From: Lentibacillus sediminis
GTDB lineage: Bacteria > Bacillota > Bacilli > Bacillales > Amphibacillaceae
Direction: 5' to 3'
DNA length: 64,000 bases
Assembly: GCF_002763455.1 (NCBI RefSeq)
Contig: NZ_NIXK01000006.1
Span: 124,001 to 188,000, forward strand
Below the pieces are notes generated by a model, which was not told the origin of the DNA, made no database searches, and was given only the letters and a program-made list of their open reading frames with translations. This document shows positions 43,652-53,347 of the stretch, in pieces (positions within the stretch are counted from its first letter, which is position 1; every line of letters begins with the position of its first letter). Made by a program: the position numbers and the translations under genes.

Positions 43652-46297
43652 TTATTTTGCATCAAACCAGCTGTCGCCATAAGCGTAATCAGCCTTAAGC
43701 GGCACGGCCAGGTCGACCGTGTTTTCCATCATTTCCGGCACGATTTCCTTCAGTATCTCCAGTTCGTCCTTTGGTGCTTCCACAATCAATTCGTCATGCA
43801 CCTGCAAGAGCATCCGTGCCTGCAGCTTTTCCTGCTTCAGCTTTCCATGCAGGTCGATCATGGCTTTTTTGATAATATCCGCAGCACTGCCCTGAATCGG
43901 TGTATTCATTGCTGTACGCTCGGCAAAGCTTCTGCGGTTAAAGTTTCTGCTTGTAATTTCCGGGAGATACCTTCTCCGCTTCATAAGTGTTGTGACATAA
44001 CCCTGATGCTTGGCTTCCTGAACGATATCCTCCATGTAAGCCTTCACCCCAGGATAGCTGTCCAGATAATTATCAATAAACTGCTTGGCCTCTTTTCTTG
44101 TGATACCAAGGCTTTGGGAAAGTCCGTAGTCACTGATACCATACACAATCCCGAAGTTGACTGCTTTGGCCTGGCGGCGCATGTTGGCAGTGACATCCTC
44201 TTTATTCACTTGAAAAACATCCATCGCCGTCTGGGTATGAATATCCATTCCCTCATTGAAGGCAGCAACAAGTTTTTCATCACCTGCAATATGGGCCAGC
44301 ACCCGCAGTTCGATTTGTGAATAATCGGAGGCAAAAATAATCCAATCCTCTTTGGCAGGGACAAATGCCTTGCGAATCTTCCGGCCTTCTTCCAAGCGGA
44401 TCGGGATATTCTGCAAATTTGGTTCAATCGAGCTGAGCCGTCCTGTCTGTGTCAATGCCTGATTGAAGCGGGTATGGATTTTCTTTGTTTCCGGGTCGGC
44501 CACCTTTAACAATCCTTCAATATAGGTGGACTGCAATTTGCCAAGCTGGCGGTAAAGCAGGAGCTTTGGAATGATCTCATGCTCGGATTCCAGCTGCTCC
44601 AGCACATCGGCCGCAGTGGAATAACCGGTTTTTGTTTTCTTGATTACCGGAAGCTTCAGTTCTTCAAACAAAATCGGCCCCAGCTGTTTTGGAGAATTCA
44701 GGTTAAATTCTTTTCCGGCGAGGGCATAGATGCCTTTTTCCAGCTCATCCAGGCGCTCTTTCAGGTCGGTGCCGATTTCCTCCAGTTGTTTGATATCGAC
44801 TTGGACTCCTAAATGCTCCATCTCACCAAGAATCAGCGCAAGCGGCATCTCCAGTTCCTTGTACAGGGTATACTGCTCATTTTCCTTCAGCTGTTCTTCC
44901 ATTTCTTCTTTCAGTGAAAAGAGCATTTTTGTTTTTCGGGCAACATGTTCTGCCAGCACTGGTTCTTCGGCCAGCTTTAATTTTGCTCCTTTGCCGTATA
45001 CCTCTTCATCATAAAGCACCTGATGTTTTCCCATCCGGCGGGCGATTGCCGGGATATCATGGTTGTTTTCAGCAGGATTCAGCAAATAGGAGCTGAGCAG
45101 CATGTCAAAGGTGATGCCTTTTACATGGATGCCGTGCTTTAAGAGGGCAACGACCGTTTTCTTGGCGTCAAACACATACTTGGCTTGACTGCTGTCCTCG
45201 GCCCAATGCTTAAAGACAGGTGAATTCACTGCCAGGTCGGTCGGAATAAAATAATTACCCTTGTCATTGACGAGTCCGAAACCTTCCACCTTAGCTGTAT
45301 GATAGTTTTCACCGAGCATTTCCGCTACAAGTGCGGCTTCACCACTAAACATCTCATCATGAATTTCCTCGGCAACTGTCACATCGATCTCTTCCAGTTC
45401 AAGCGCTCCAGCATCATCGTCTTCACTGGCTTCTCCATCAATCCTGCCAATTAGTGACTGGAAACCAAGATCTTTAAAAATACTGCTGACTTTGTGAGAC
45501 GGATAGCCTGCGTAGCCCAAATTCTCCAGCTTAATGGTGACAGGGGAGGTGCGGTTAATCGTGACGAGTTCCTTGCTCATAAACGCTTCGTCCCGGTAAT
45601 TTGTCAGTTTTTCTTTGAGTTTTTTTCCGCTCACTTCATCAACTTGCTCGTACAATTTCTCGAGCGTGCCGAATTGTTTCAGCAGCTTGATTGAGGTTTT
45701 TTCCCCGACACCCGGCACCCCCGGAATGTTATCGGAACTGTCGCCCATTAGTGCTTTTAAATCAAGAATCTGTTCCGGTGTGATCTCCATTTTTTCCTTC
45801 AGATGGGCCGGTGTATATTTTTCCACCTCGCTGATTCCTTTTTTCGTCAGGTTAACAGTCACGTTGTCGGAAGCAAGCTGCAGCAGGTCCTTATCTCCGG
45901 AAATAACGGTAGTTTCCCAATCCGCTTGGTTCTCCGTCTCTTGAGCGAGGGTTCCGATAATATCATCCGCTTCGTACTGTTCCAGCTGGTAATGCGGTAT
46001 CCCAAATGCATCAAGTACCTCTTTTAAAAGTGGAAACTGTTCGGACAGCTCCGGTGGGGTTTTTTGCCGGCCTCCTTTGTACTCTTTATACGTTTCATGC
46101 CGAAAAGTCGTCTTGCCCGCATCAAAAGCCACCAGCATATGTGTTGGCTTCTCCTCTTCAAGAATCCTTAATAGCATGGTTGTAAACCCATAAACGGCAT
46201 TTGTATAAACACCTTTGTCGTTATTTAAGAGCGGCAAGGCAAAGAATGCCCGATAAATAATGCTGTTTCCGTCGATTAGTACGAGTTTATTTGCCAT
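43652..46297 (-). CDS. polA: DNA polymerase I
   Basis: 881 residues. It fills gaps and removes RNA primers during replication and repair. The 5'-nuclease domain (about 1-300: LVLIDGNSIIYRAFFALPLL, helix-hairpin-helix DNIPGVPGVGEKTSIKLL), a central 3'-5' exonuclease-like domain whose catalytic acidic residues are not evident, as usual in Bacillus, and the polymerase domain with DYSQIELRVLAH (motif A), RRQAKAVNFGIVYG (motif B) and LLQVHDELIVEAP (motif C). ATG 46297 has GGAGGA 7 bases upstream; the ATG two codons earlier is too close. Confidence 0.97.
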   Translation of the reverse strand: MANKLVLIDGNSIIYRAFFALPLLNNDKGVYTNAVYGFTTMLLRILEEEKPTHMLVAFDAGKTTFRHETYKEYKGGRQKTPPELSEQFPLLKEVLDAFGIPHYQLEQYEADDIIGTLAQETENQADWETTVISGDKDLLQLASDNVTVNLTKKGISEVEKYTPAHLKEKMEITPEQILDLKALMGDSSDNIPGVPGVGEKTSIKLLKQFGTLEKLYEQVDEVSGKKLKEKLTNYRDEAFMSKELVTINRTSPVTIKLENLGYAGYPSHKVSSIFKDLGFQSLIGRIDGEASEDDDAGALELEEIDVTVAEEIHDEMFSGEAALVAEMLGENYHTAKVEGFGLVNDKGNYFIPTDLAVNSPVFKHWAEDSSQAKYVFDAKKTVVALLKHGIHVKGITFDMLLSSYLLNPAENNHDIPAIARRMGKHQVLYDEEVYGKGAKLKLAEEPVLAEHVARKTKMLFSLKEEMEEQLKENEQYTLYKELEMPLALILGEMEHLGVQVDIKQLEEIGTDLKERLDELEKGIYALAGKEFNLNSPKQLGPILFEELKLPVIKKTKTGYSTAADVLEQLESEHEIIPKLLLYRQLGKLQSTYIEGLLKVADPETKKIHTRFNQALTQTGRLSSIEPNLQNIPIRLEEGRKIRKAFVPAKEDWIIFASDYSQIELRVLAHIAGDEKLVAAFNEGMDIHTQTAMDVFQVNKEDVTANMRRQAKAVNFGIVYGISDYGLSQSLGITRKEAKQFIDNYLDSYPGVKAYMEDIVQEAKHQGYVTTLMKRRRYLPEITSRNFNRRSFAERTAMNTPIQGSAADIIKKAMIDLHGKLKQEKLQARMLLQVHDELIVEAPKDELEILKEIVPEMMENTVDLAVPLKADYAYGDSWFDAK

Positions 46298-46454
46298 ATG
46301 CATGTCCTCCGTTCTAAGCTTTCTGCTATTAGTTTATCATTCCAGGAGAGGAAAAGGAAAAATAATGACGGTATAAGGGTGTTTCCAAAAAAGATTGTTT
46401 ATAGCACAAAATCTCTATAAACTACCACGTGAAATCAGTTGGGGTTTATGATTG

Positions 46455-46572
46455 CCGCTACGGAAATACCCCTCGCTTTCCGCGGGCGCTGGTGAGCCTC
46501 CTCGCGCTGTCGCGCTGCGGGGTCTCACCTAAGCTTATCATCCCGCAGGAGTCTTGGGGTATTTCCTCCGCT
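46455..46572 (+). repeat. Dispersed palindromic repeat copy R5 (forward)
   Basis: The arms are GGAAATACCCC and GGGGTATTTCC (perfect 11 bp), with CTTTCCGCGGG and CCCGCAGGAGTCT inside, inner helix GGTGAG/CTCACC. It lies between polA and phoR and faces R6 across 48 bp. Confidence 0.82.
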
Positions 46573-46620
46573 GACGATGTATTTTGTTAATTAAACTACA
46601 GATATCCGCTCTGTATATGG

Positions 46621-46780
46621 TTGATTGGAGCGAAGGCCGGTCAACTCCTGCGGGAACAAATCTTTTCGATGGGGCGAGTAATCGCAGTCCCAGCATGAGT
46701 CCGAAGACTCCGCAGAGTGGTTTTCTCGAGGAGGCTGAGGCCGTGCCCGCGGAAAGCGACCGGCCGTAGCGGAAATCAAC
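46621..46780 (-). repeat. Dispersed palindromic repeat copy R6 (reverse, variant arms, enlarged)
   Basis: The arms are GGCCGGTC and GACCGGCC (perfect 8 bp) with outer TTGATT/AATCAA. The middle is about 40 bases longer than in the other copies. The conserved blocks ACTCCTGCGGG and CCCGCGGAAAGCG are kept. With R5 it fills the 46298-46858 gap, which holds no supported gene. Confidence 0.78.
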
Positions 46781-46843
46781 AAGCACTCATGTCACAGTTT
46801 ACATCAACTCCGAGGGCTAAAACTTTCAAAAACAGGCAAGCGC

Positions 46844-46871
46844 AAAAAGCACCCCCGCTTATTGGGAGTGC
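46844..46871 (-). terminator. phoPR terminator
   Basis: The minus strand reads GCACTCCC, AATAAGC, GGGGGTGC, then TTTTTGCGC. The stem begins in the last codons of phoR. Confidence 0.78.
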
Positions 46872-48250
46872 CCGGATATTGCTGATTCTTTTGGCAGATA
46901 AATATGAATGGATGTGCCCTGATCCGGTTCACTGTCAATGGTGATTTTCCCTTCGTGCACTTCAATAATATGCTTAACGATCGCCAGCCCCAAACCTGTG
47001 CCGCCAGTGTTCCTGCTCCGGGCTTTATCGACCCGGTAAAACCGTTCAAAAATACGCGGCTGATCTTCCTTGGCGATGCCGATGCCCGAATCCCGCACAA
47101 GGATATGCACATAGTCCTGCAATGCGTTTACATGCAGTCCGACCTCCCCGCCAGCCGGTGTATAGCTGAGGGCATTATCCAAGAGATTGATGAATACTTG
47201 GATGATTCTGTCCCTGTCCGCTTTAAAAACAATGCCTTCTTCCACGTCGATGGATAAATCCAGCTGTTTTTGCTCCGCCTTCTGTCTTATTGCCGGCATA
47301 ATTTCCTCGAGCATCTTCTCCGGATGGATTTCTGAAAGAACGAGCGGAAAGTTCTCATTTTCCAGTCGCGACAGTACAAGCAAATCATTAATCAACAGCT
47401 GCAGGCGGTGGCTTTCCTTATAGATAATCTGCAGGAATTCCTGTACTGCCTTTTCGTCCTTCATGTCGCCTTCCAGCAAAGTCTCGGCAAATCCCTTAAT
47501 CGAAGTGATCGGTGTTTTCAGCTCATGGGACACATTGGCGACAAAATCCTTGCGCGTCAATTCCAGCTTTTTCATCTCGGTGATATCGTACAGCACCAGC
47601 ACAGCACCTTTAACGAGATTCCGCTCATTAAACACCGGCACACCGACAATCTCCACGTAATGCTTGTCGATCCCGTCCATTAAGGTGAATTCTTCTTTTG
47701 AACTCTTTTCATATAAAAAGGTATGCTGCACCATTTGATGGATGACCTCATGCTCCAGCACATCATAGTATAAATAGCCGTGATAATTCTTCGTCGTACC
47801 ACCAAACTGTTCCAGAATTTTACGGTTCACCAAATGAATATATCCCTTGCCATCCACCAAAATCAGCCCGCTATTCATATTATCAATTACCGATGTCAGC
47901 TGCTCGGAACGGGTTTGTTCCTGAATGGATAGTTCGCTCAAATTCCGTGCCAGCTGGTTGATTTTATTGCCGAGTGTCTCAACTTCCCCATCTGCTGCCT
48001 GATGAATGCGCGCCTGATAATTGCCTTTTAGCATCTCCCCTACCATATTAGACATTTTGCCGACCGGCTTCATGTATTTATCATTTAAAATGAGGAGAAC
48101 AACCAGGATAAGCAGATAAAGGATGAACAGTACCGCTGCCAGGATAATCAGATTCGAGGTTATCGGGCTTAATAAAATGCCGGCACCTGCTATAAGAAAG
48201 AAAAAAGCCACTGCATAAACGTTTAACGGACGAGTGAAAAATGCCCTCAT
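46859..48250 (-). CDS. phoR: PhoR-type sensor histidine kinase without extracellular domain
   Basis: 463 residues. Two transmembrane helices follow one another closely (about 9-30 and 34-56), then HAMP (about 57-108), PAS (about 112-225), the dimerisation domain with the phospho-His in FVANVSHELKTPITSIKG, and the ATPase (INLLDNALSYTP, VRDSGIGIAKED, GGTGLGLAIVKHI). Together with PhoP it controls the phosphate-starvation response. The usual extracellular domain of B. subtilis PhoR (579 residues) is missing, so input must be sensed in the membrane or cytoplasm. Its start overlaps the phoP stop by 4 bases. Confidence 0.9.
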   Translation of the reverse strand: MRAFFTRPLNVYAVAFFFLIAGAGILLSPITSNLIILAAVLFILYLLILVVLLILNDKYMKPVGKMSNMVGEMLKGNYQARIHQAADGEVETLGNKINQLARNLSELSIQEQTRSEQLTSVIDNMNSGLILVDGKGYIHLVNRKILEQFGGTTKNYHGYLYYDVLEHEVIHQMVQHTFLYEKSSKEEFTLMDGIDKHYVEIVGVPVFNERNLVKGAVLVLYDITEMKKLELTRKDFVANVSHELKTPITSIKGFAETLLEGDMKDEKAVQEFLQIIYKESHRLQLLINDLLVLSRLENENFPLVLSEIHPEKMLEEIMPAIRQKAEQKQLDLSIDVEEGIVFKADRDRIIQVFINLLDNALSYTPAGGEVGLHVNALQDYVHILVRDSGIGIAKEDQPRIFERFYRVDKARSRNTGGTGLGLAIVKHIIEVHEGKITIDSEPDQGTSIHIYLPKESAISGHSQ

Positions 48251-48942
48251 ATGCCCGGCTCTTCCAATTTATACCCAAGCCCTCTCACGGTAATAATATA
48301 GGAGGGATTCCTGGTTGATGGTTCAATTTTCTCCCTTAGATGGCTGATATGAACATCGACAATCCTTGTGTCTCCCACAAAATCATAATCCCAGATTCCG
48401 CTCAGCAGCTGGTCACGGGAAATGACTTTTCCTTTATGCTTGGCAAGATAATATAAGAGTTCAAATTCCTTTCTTGTAAAAGTAATCACTTGCCGGTTCA
48501 TTTCCGCTTCATACCGTTCCGGGTAAATCGTCAGCTCACCCACTTGCAATGTTTTAAAATTAGTCACCGTTGTTTTATCTGACCGCCTGAGAATGGCTTT
48601 AATTCGGGCGACGACCTCTTTCGGGCTGAATGGTTTGGTTAAGTAATCATCCGCACCAAGTTCCAAGCCGAGCACCTTGTCAAATTCCTCATCTTTTGCG
48701 GTTAGCATTAGAATCGGTGTATCGATCTTATTGCTCCTTAGGTGTTTACAGACTTCCATCCCGTCCATTTCCGGAAGCATGAGGTCAAGAACAATCAGAT
48801 CATAATCATTTGCCTCTGCCTTCTGTACGGCCTCTTGGCCATCATAGGCGACATCAGTCTGATATCCTGCTTTTTCTATATTGTAATTTAATAAGGTCAC
48901 AATTGATGCTTCATCATCAACAATAAGTATTTTTTTCTTCAT
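48247..48942 (-). CDS. phoP: PhoP-type response regulator (OmpR family)
   Basis: 231 residues. The receiver domain has the acidic pocket VDDEAS, the phospho-Asp in LIVLDLMLPEMDG, LTAKDEEFD and the KPFSPKE lysine. The C-terminal winged-helix has FELLYYLAKHKGKVISRDQL and VRGLGYKLE. ATG 48942 (MKKKILIVDD) is chosen because it gives the normal receiver start and has GGGGAT upstream; the longer frame is not coding. Identity as PhoP rather than another OmpR-type regulator rests mainly on the polA-phoR-phoP-mdh gene order. Confidence 0.92.
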   Translation of the reverse strand: MKKKILIVDDEASIVTLLNYNIEKAGYQTDVAYDGQEAVQKAEANDYDLIVLDLMLPEMDGMEVCKHLRSNKIDTPILMLTAKDEEFDKVLGLELGADDYLTKPFSPKEVVARIKAILRRSDKTTVTNFKTLQVGELTIYPERYEAEMNRQVITFTRKEFELLYYLAKHKGKVISRDQLLSGIWDYDFVGDTRIVDVHISHLREKIEPSTRNPSYIITVRGLGYKLEEPGI

Positions 48943-49061
48943 CAATATCCCCATTTCTTTATTAGCTATCACCGTATCTACCCTTAGTTTACAATGAAAA
49001 ATAAAGAATGTGAACATTTGAGCGGAATGTAAATGAAAATTTACATACACAAGCCGTCAGC

Positions 49062-49538
49062 TTAGAAAAAATTCTCCAATGAGTTGGCCGTCAGTGAATT
49101 TGGTTTCTGGGCTGGAGTGACTGTCAGCTTGCCATGAATTACCTCATCTCCCGCTTCATTTGTGCCGCTTACCTTAAGGGCTACCTGCTGTTCCGGCACA
49201 TCTACGGCAATCACTTCCGCCGTGATGCTCACTTCTTCATTATGGTAAACCGGATGCGGAAAAGCCATTTCATAGCTGGTAATATGACTCCCCGGCCCGG
49301 GCAGATCCATGGAAACCAACGAAGAAACCATGCCAAACAGCATCACGGCAGGAACAACCGGCTTCTCATATGGTGTCTGCGAGGCATAATCATGCTGAAT
49401 ATACAAAGGGTTGGCGTCATCCGTCAATCCCAGATAAAGCAACAGTTCTTTATCCTCCATCTTTTTCCTCTCTGTATGCGTATCCCCAACCTGCAAATCG
49501 GTGACTGCTTTGCCAAGTTTTCTTTTCTTCCCAATCAT
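49062..49538 (-). CDS. MaoC-like hot-dog domain protein
   Basis: 158 residues, single hot-dog fold. The segment LTDDANPLYIQHDYASQTPY is the MaoC hydratase motif (Asp-x-x-N-P-x-x-x-x-H), followed by PVVPAVMLFGMVSS. Enoyl-CoA hydratase or related thioester chemistry is likely; the substrate is unknown. AAAGGGGGATTACA precedes the ATG. It is a single gene between phoP and mdh, with its own predicted promoter and a catabolite-repression site. Confidence 0.82.
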   Translation of the reverse strand: MIGKKRKLGKAVTDLQVGDTHTERKKMEDKELLLYLGLTDDANPLYIQHDYASQTPYEKPVVPAVMLFGMVSSLVSMDLPGPGSHITSYEMAFPHPVYHNEEVSITAEVIAVDVPEQQVALKVSGTNEAGDEVIHGKLTVTPAQKPNSLTANSLENFF

Positions 49539-49557
49539 TGTAATCCCCCTTTATTTA

Positions 49558-49571
49558 TGTAAGCGCTTTCT
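49558..49571 (-). promoter_or_regulatory. cre-like operator at the MaoC-gene promoter
   Basis: TGTAAGCGCTTTCT (plus strand) matches the CcpA site TGWAANCGNTNWCA at all defined positions but the last. It lies immediately downstream of a TATAAT -10 (49577-49572, minus strand), where bound CcpA would block initiation. The -35 (ATGCAG, 17 bases upstream) is weak. Confidence 0.65.
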
Positions 49572-49636
49572 ATTATAGCAGAAAAAATCCGCTCCTGCAT
49601 CCATAAAATTGGGAGCGGAAATTTTATGTTGTTTTC

Positions 49637-49758
49637 GCAGCCCCACAGCCCGTATACACTTCGCTTTCCGGGGTGGCTGGCGAGCCTCCTCGTGCTGAGC
49701 ACTAAGGGGCCTCTCTATGCCCTTCCTCCCCCAGGAGTCTACGTGTATAGGGGCTGCT
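49637..49758 (+). repeat. Dispersed palindromic repeat copy R7 (forward, variant arms)
   Basis: The inner arms are TATACAC and GTGTATA and the outer arms GCAGCCCC and GGGGCTGC. The shared blocks CGCTTTCCGGGG, GCGAGCCTCCTCGTGCTG and CCCCCAGGAGTCT remain. It lies in the 3' region of mdh, unpaired with a second copy. Confidence 0.75.
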
Positions 49759-49808
49759 TATGTGGGATTATTTCTGCCGAAAAAACAATCATCATTTAAG
49801 AAACAGTC

Positions 49809-50747
49809 TTACTTTAATACATCCAGCACGTTTTTCACGGAATCAGCTGATTTATCGAGCTCATTTCTTTCTTCTTCAGTTAAATCAAGCTCGACGATCT
49901 CCTCAATACCATTACCACCAAGGATAGTTGGCACACCAAGATAAATATCGGAGTAGCCATACTCGCCTTCCAGGTAAGCAATTGATGGGATCACGCGACG
50001 CTGGTCTTTAAGAATTGCTTCTGCCATCACGGTAAGAGAGGCAGCCGGGGCATAGTAGGCACTGCCATTGCCAAGCAGTCCGACAATTTCGCCGCCGCCT
50101 TTACGGGTACGCTCCACAATCGCATCCAGGCGATCTTGGGAAATCAGTTTTTCCAGCGGAATTCCGCCAGCGTAAGAGTAGCGGATCAGCGGAACCATGT
50201 TATCACCGTGGCCGCCAAGCACAAAGCCGGTAATGTCTTTCACGGACAGGTTCAATTCCTGTGCGACAAAGGTACGGAAACGTGCTGTATCCAGGACTCC
50301 GGATTGGCCGATAACCCGCTCTTTTGGCAGTCCTGATTCTTTGAACACCGTATAGGTCATGGCATCTACCGGATTGGTCAAAACAACAATGAACGTATCA
50401 GGTGAATGCTTGACGATGTCCTTAGCTACGGTTTTCATGATTTTCGCATTCGTGTTAACCAAATCATCACGGCTCATGCCTGGCTTGCGGGCGATACCTG
50501 CGGTGATGATCACTAAATCTGATCCGGCTGTATCCTCATAATTGGAAGTACCGGTAATGTTGGCGTCAAATCCCTGAACGGGGCTTGCTTCCAGCATATC
50601 CAGCGCTTTTCCTTTTGTTGGATCTTCCATGTCTGGAATATCGACCAGCACAACATCCCCAAGCTCTTTCTGTGCCATCATTAATGCCGTGGTAGCCCCG
50701 GTAAAGCCGGAGCCGATAACGGAAATTTTATTGCGTTTGATTGCCAT
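49809..50747 (-). CDS. mdh: Malate dehydrogenase
   Basis: 312 residues, lactate dehydrogenase-like class. It oxidises malate to oxaloacetate with NAD. Rossmann start [20 protein letters not shown], acidic residue at the end of strand 2 (VVLVDIPD) for NAD, substrate loop [28 protein letters not shown], and the catalytic His in [17 protein letters not shown]. Third gene of citZ-icd-mdh, 18 bases after icd. Confidence 0.96.
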   Translation of the reverse strand: MAIKRNKISVIGSGFTGATTALMMAQKELGDVVLVDIPDMEDPTKGKALDMLEASPVQGFDANITGTSNYEDTAGSDLVIITAGIARKPGMSRDDLVNTNAKIMKTVAKDIVKHSPDTFIVVLTNPVDAMTYTVFKESGLPKERVIGQSGVLDTARFRTFVAQELNLSVKDITGFVLGGHGDNMVPLIRYSYAGGIPLEKLISQDRLDAIVERTRKGGGEIVGLLGNGSAYYAPAASLTVMAEAILKDQRRVIPSIAYLEGEYGYSDIYLGVPTILGGNGIEEIVELDLTEEERNELDKSADSVKNVLDVLK

Positions 50748-50765
50748 ACTGCATCCTCCTACGTC

Positions 50766-52034
50766 TTATGCGTCCATATTTTTGATCAGTTCATCGCCGA
50801 ATTCCGAACATTTTACTTCGGTTGCGCCATCCATCAGACGGGCAAAGTCATACGTCACAACTTTGGAACCGATCGTTTTGTCCATTGCTTTGGTGATCAA
50901 ATCAGCTGCTTCTCTCCATTCCAGGTGCTCGAGCATCAGCACACCGGAAAGAATCACAGATGATGGATTCACTTTATCCAGACCGGCATATTTTGGTGCA
51001 GTACCATGTGTTGCTTCAAAAATCGCATGGCCTGTGTCATAGTTAATGTTCGCTCCAGGAGCAATTCCAATTCCGCCAACCTGTGCTGCCAGCGCGTCGG
51101 AAATATAGTCCCCGTTCAGGTTCATGGTAGCGACCACATCAAATTCTTTCGGACGTGTCAAGATCTGCTGCAGGAAGATATCGGCAATCGAATCTTTTAC
51201 AAGGATTTTCCCTGATGCCAATGCCTCATCTTGTGCTTTGTTGGCAGCATCTTTGCCGTCTTTTTCCACAATGCGGTCATATTCCGCCCATGTGAAGACT
51301 TTGTCGCCGTACTCTTCCTCGGCGACCTCATAGCCCCATGCTTTAAATGAGCCCTCGGTGAACTTCATGATGTTACCCTTATGTACCAAAGTAACATTCT
51401 TGCGCCCTTCGTTAAGCGCATACTCAATGCTTGCACGGACAATCCGTTTTGTTCCCTCTTCCGATACCGGTTTCACGCCAAGTCCGGATGTTTCCGGGAA
51501 GCGGATGTTTTTCACATTCATTTCATTTTGCAGAAAATCAATTACTTTTTTCACTTCATCGGTACCTTTTTGCCATTCAATCCCGGCATAAATATCCTCC
51601 GTGTTTTCACGGAAAATAACCATATCTACATCTTCCGGGCGTTTAACAGGTGATGGCACACCATCGAAATAGCGAACCGGACGCAGGCATGTAAACAAAT
51701 CAAGCTCCTGGCGCAATGCCACATTCAAAGAGCGGATGCCGCCACCGATTGGTGTGGTCAAAGGACCTTTAATCGCAATTTTGTATTCGTTGATTTGATC
51801 AAGTGTTTCATTTGGCAGCCATTCTCCTGATTTATCATAGGATTTCTGCCCGGCGTACACTTCTTTCCACTCGATCGATTTCTTCCCGTTGTATGCTTTT
51901 TCCACAGCAGCCTCAATTACTCTGCTCGCCGCTGCCCAAATGTCCGGGCCGGTTCCGTCCCCTTCTATGAAAGGGATGACTGGAGTGTCCGGTACATTTA
52001 AATTCCCATTTTCGACAACAATTTTTTCTCCCAT
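50766..52034 (-). CDS. icd: NADP-dependent isocitrate dehydrogenase
   Basis: 422 residues, prokaryotic type. It decarboxylates isocitrate to 2-oxoglutarate in the TCA cycle. [14 protein letters not shown] near the N-terminus, the substrate-binding [20 protein letters not shown] and LRPVR, the Ser-containing loop, and [20 protein letters not shown] at the NADP site. GGGAGGTATTTGTT precedes the ATG. Confidence 0.97.
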   Translation of the reverse strand: MGEKIVVENGNLNVPDTPVIPFIEGDGTGPDIWAAASRVIEAAVEKAYNGKKSIEWKEVYAGQKSYDKSGEWLPNETLDQINEYKIAIKGPLTTPIGGGIRSLNVALRQELDLFTCLRPVRYFDGVPSPVKRPEDVDMVIFRENTEDIYAGIEWQKGTDEVKKVIDFLQNEMNVKNIRFPETSGLGVKPVSEEGTKRIVRASIEYALNEGRKNVTLVHKGNIMKFTEGSFKAWGYEVAEEEYGDKVFTWAEYDRIVEKDGKDAANKAQDEALASGKILVKDSIADIFLQQILTRPKEFDVVATMNLNGDYISDALAAQVGGIGIAPGANINYDTGHAIFEATHGTAPKYAGLDKVNPSSVILSGVLMLEHLEWREAADLITKAMDKTIGSKVVTYDFARLMDGATEVKCSEFGDELIKNMDA

Positions 52035-52128
52035 AACAAATACCTCCCGTTAATCTCCTTGCAGATTTATTCTAACATATTCTTTCATTGCGTGAGAACA
52101 GCCGGCAGCACCGGCCGTTCTTAGATAA

Positions 52129-53247
52129 CTATCGATTTTCAATAGAAACGTATTCCGGTGATTTCGGGCCGACATATTCTGCACGCGGACGAATCAGGCG
52201 ATTGTCTGCATACTGCTCAAGAATATGTGCGAGCCAGCCGGACGCACGGCTCACTGCGAACAACGGTGTGAACAAATCATGGTCGATGCCTAAGCTGTGA
52301 TACACCGAAGCGGAATAGAAATCCACGTTGGCCGGAAGCCCTTTTTCTTCTTTAACATAGTCTTCAATTTTCACCGACATATTGTACCATTTGGATTGTC
52401 CGGTAAGCTCGGTCAGCTGACGGGACATCTCGCGTAAAAATTTCGCACGTGGATCGCCGTTTTTGTACACACGGTGGCCCATGCCCATTACTTTTTCTTT
52501 GTTGGCAAATTTCTCTTTGATATACGGAACCGCATTGTCTTCCTCGCCGATCTCCTCAAGCATCGCCATCACACGTTCATTGGCTCCGCCGTGCAGCGGG
52601 CCTTTCAGCGCGCCAATTGCTGCAGTAATTCCGGAATAAATATCCGAGAGGGTCGCGACACAGACTCTCGCTGTAAAGGTAGAAGCATTTAACTCATGGT
52701 CGGCATGAAGAACGAGCGCTTTGTTAATCGCTTCCACTTCAATGTCTTTTGGCGCTTCCCCGTTCAGCATATAGAGAAAGTTTTCCGCATAGCTGTATTC
52801 TTTTTTCGGTGCCACTGGATCTTTCCCCTGGCGAATGCGGGCAAATGCCGTAACAATTGTGGCCATTTTCGCCTGAATACGCAAGGCTTTCTGTTTATTC
52901 ACTTCCGTATCCATTTCATCCGCCTGGTCATCATACAGGGCAAGCAGGGAAACCGCTGTGCGCAATGCTGCCATCGGATGCACTGTAGATAAATCGTAGG
53001 AACGCAGATGCTCAATCACGCCACCAGGGAGTTCCATATTATCGGAAAGCTCTTGTTTAAAGGCATCCAGCTCCGACTTATTCGGCAGCTTCTGATTCCA
53101 CAGTAAATAAACAACTTCTTCAAAACTGGAATTCTCCGCCAAATCATCAATCTTATAACCGACATAGGTCAGCTGATCATCGATGATGGATGAGATGGAT
53201 GACTGTGTGGCGACGATTCCTTCTAAGCCCTTTGTTGATTCTGTCAT
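52129..53247 (-). CDS. citZ: Citrate synthase II
   Basis: 372 residues. It condenses acetyl-CoA and oxaloacetate. Visible: GLEGIVATQSSISSIIDDQL (N-terminal), DHELNASTFTARV (first catalytic His), PLHGGANERVMAMLEEIG, MGMGHRVYKNGDPRAKFLRE (second His region), and DFYSASVYHSLGI (Asp). GGAGAGGTTTTTAC precedes the ATG. First gene of the TCA operon, 94 bases before icd. Confidence 0.96.
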   Translation of the reverse strand: MTESTKGLEGIVATQSSISSIIDDQLTYVGYKIDDLAENSSFEEVVYLLWNQKLPNKSELDAFKQELSDNMELPGGVIEHLRSYDLSTVHPMAALRTAVSLLALYDDQADEMDTEVNKQKALRIQAKMATIVTAFARIRQGKDPVAPKKEYSYAENFLYMLNGEAPKDIEVEAINKALVLHADHELNASTFTARVCVATLSDIYSGITAAIGALKGPLHGGANERVMAMLEEIGEEDNAVPYIKEKFANKEKVMGMGHRVYKNGDPRAKFLREMSRQLTELTGQSKWYNMSVKIEDYVKEEKGLPANVDFYSASVYHSLGIDHDLFTPLFAVSRASGWLAHILEQYADNRLIRPRAEYVGPKSPEYVSIENR

Positions 53248-53308
53248 GTAAAAACCTCTCCTTTTCTATCAATTGCTCTTCCATTTTGGAATTCGATTGT
53301 AAGACGGA

Positions 53309-53334
53309 ACAATATTTCTTTTGACGAATATTGT
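53309..53334. promoter_or_regulatory. Dyad operator candidate in the citZ leader
   Basis: ACAATATT and AATATTGT, perfect 8-bp arms with a 10-base spacer, lie just downstream of the predicted citZ start site, a typical repressor position. CcpC is the known citrate-responsive regulator of citZ in B. subtilis; a match to its site was not demonstrated. Confidence 0.5.
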
Positions 53335-53347
53335 CATCCCCTTACCA

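Noticed and set aside
42838-44320. Long plus-strand frames opposite mutM and polA
   Set aside because: Shadow frames of high-GC coding sequence with histidine- and arginine-rich, non-family products; the minus strand carries clear, complete mutM and polA.
46298-46858. A gene in the polA-phoR gap
   Set aside because: All frames there are created by repeats R5 and R6 and lack ribosome sites.
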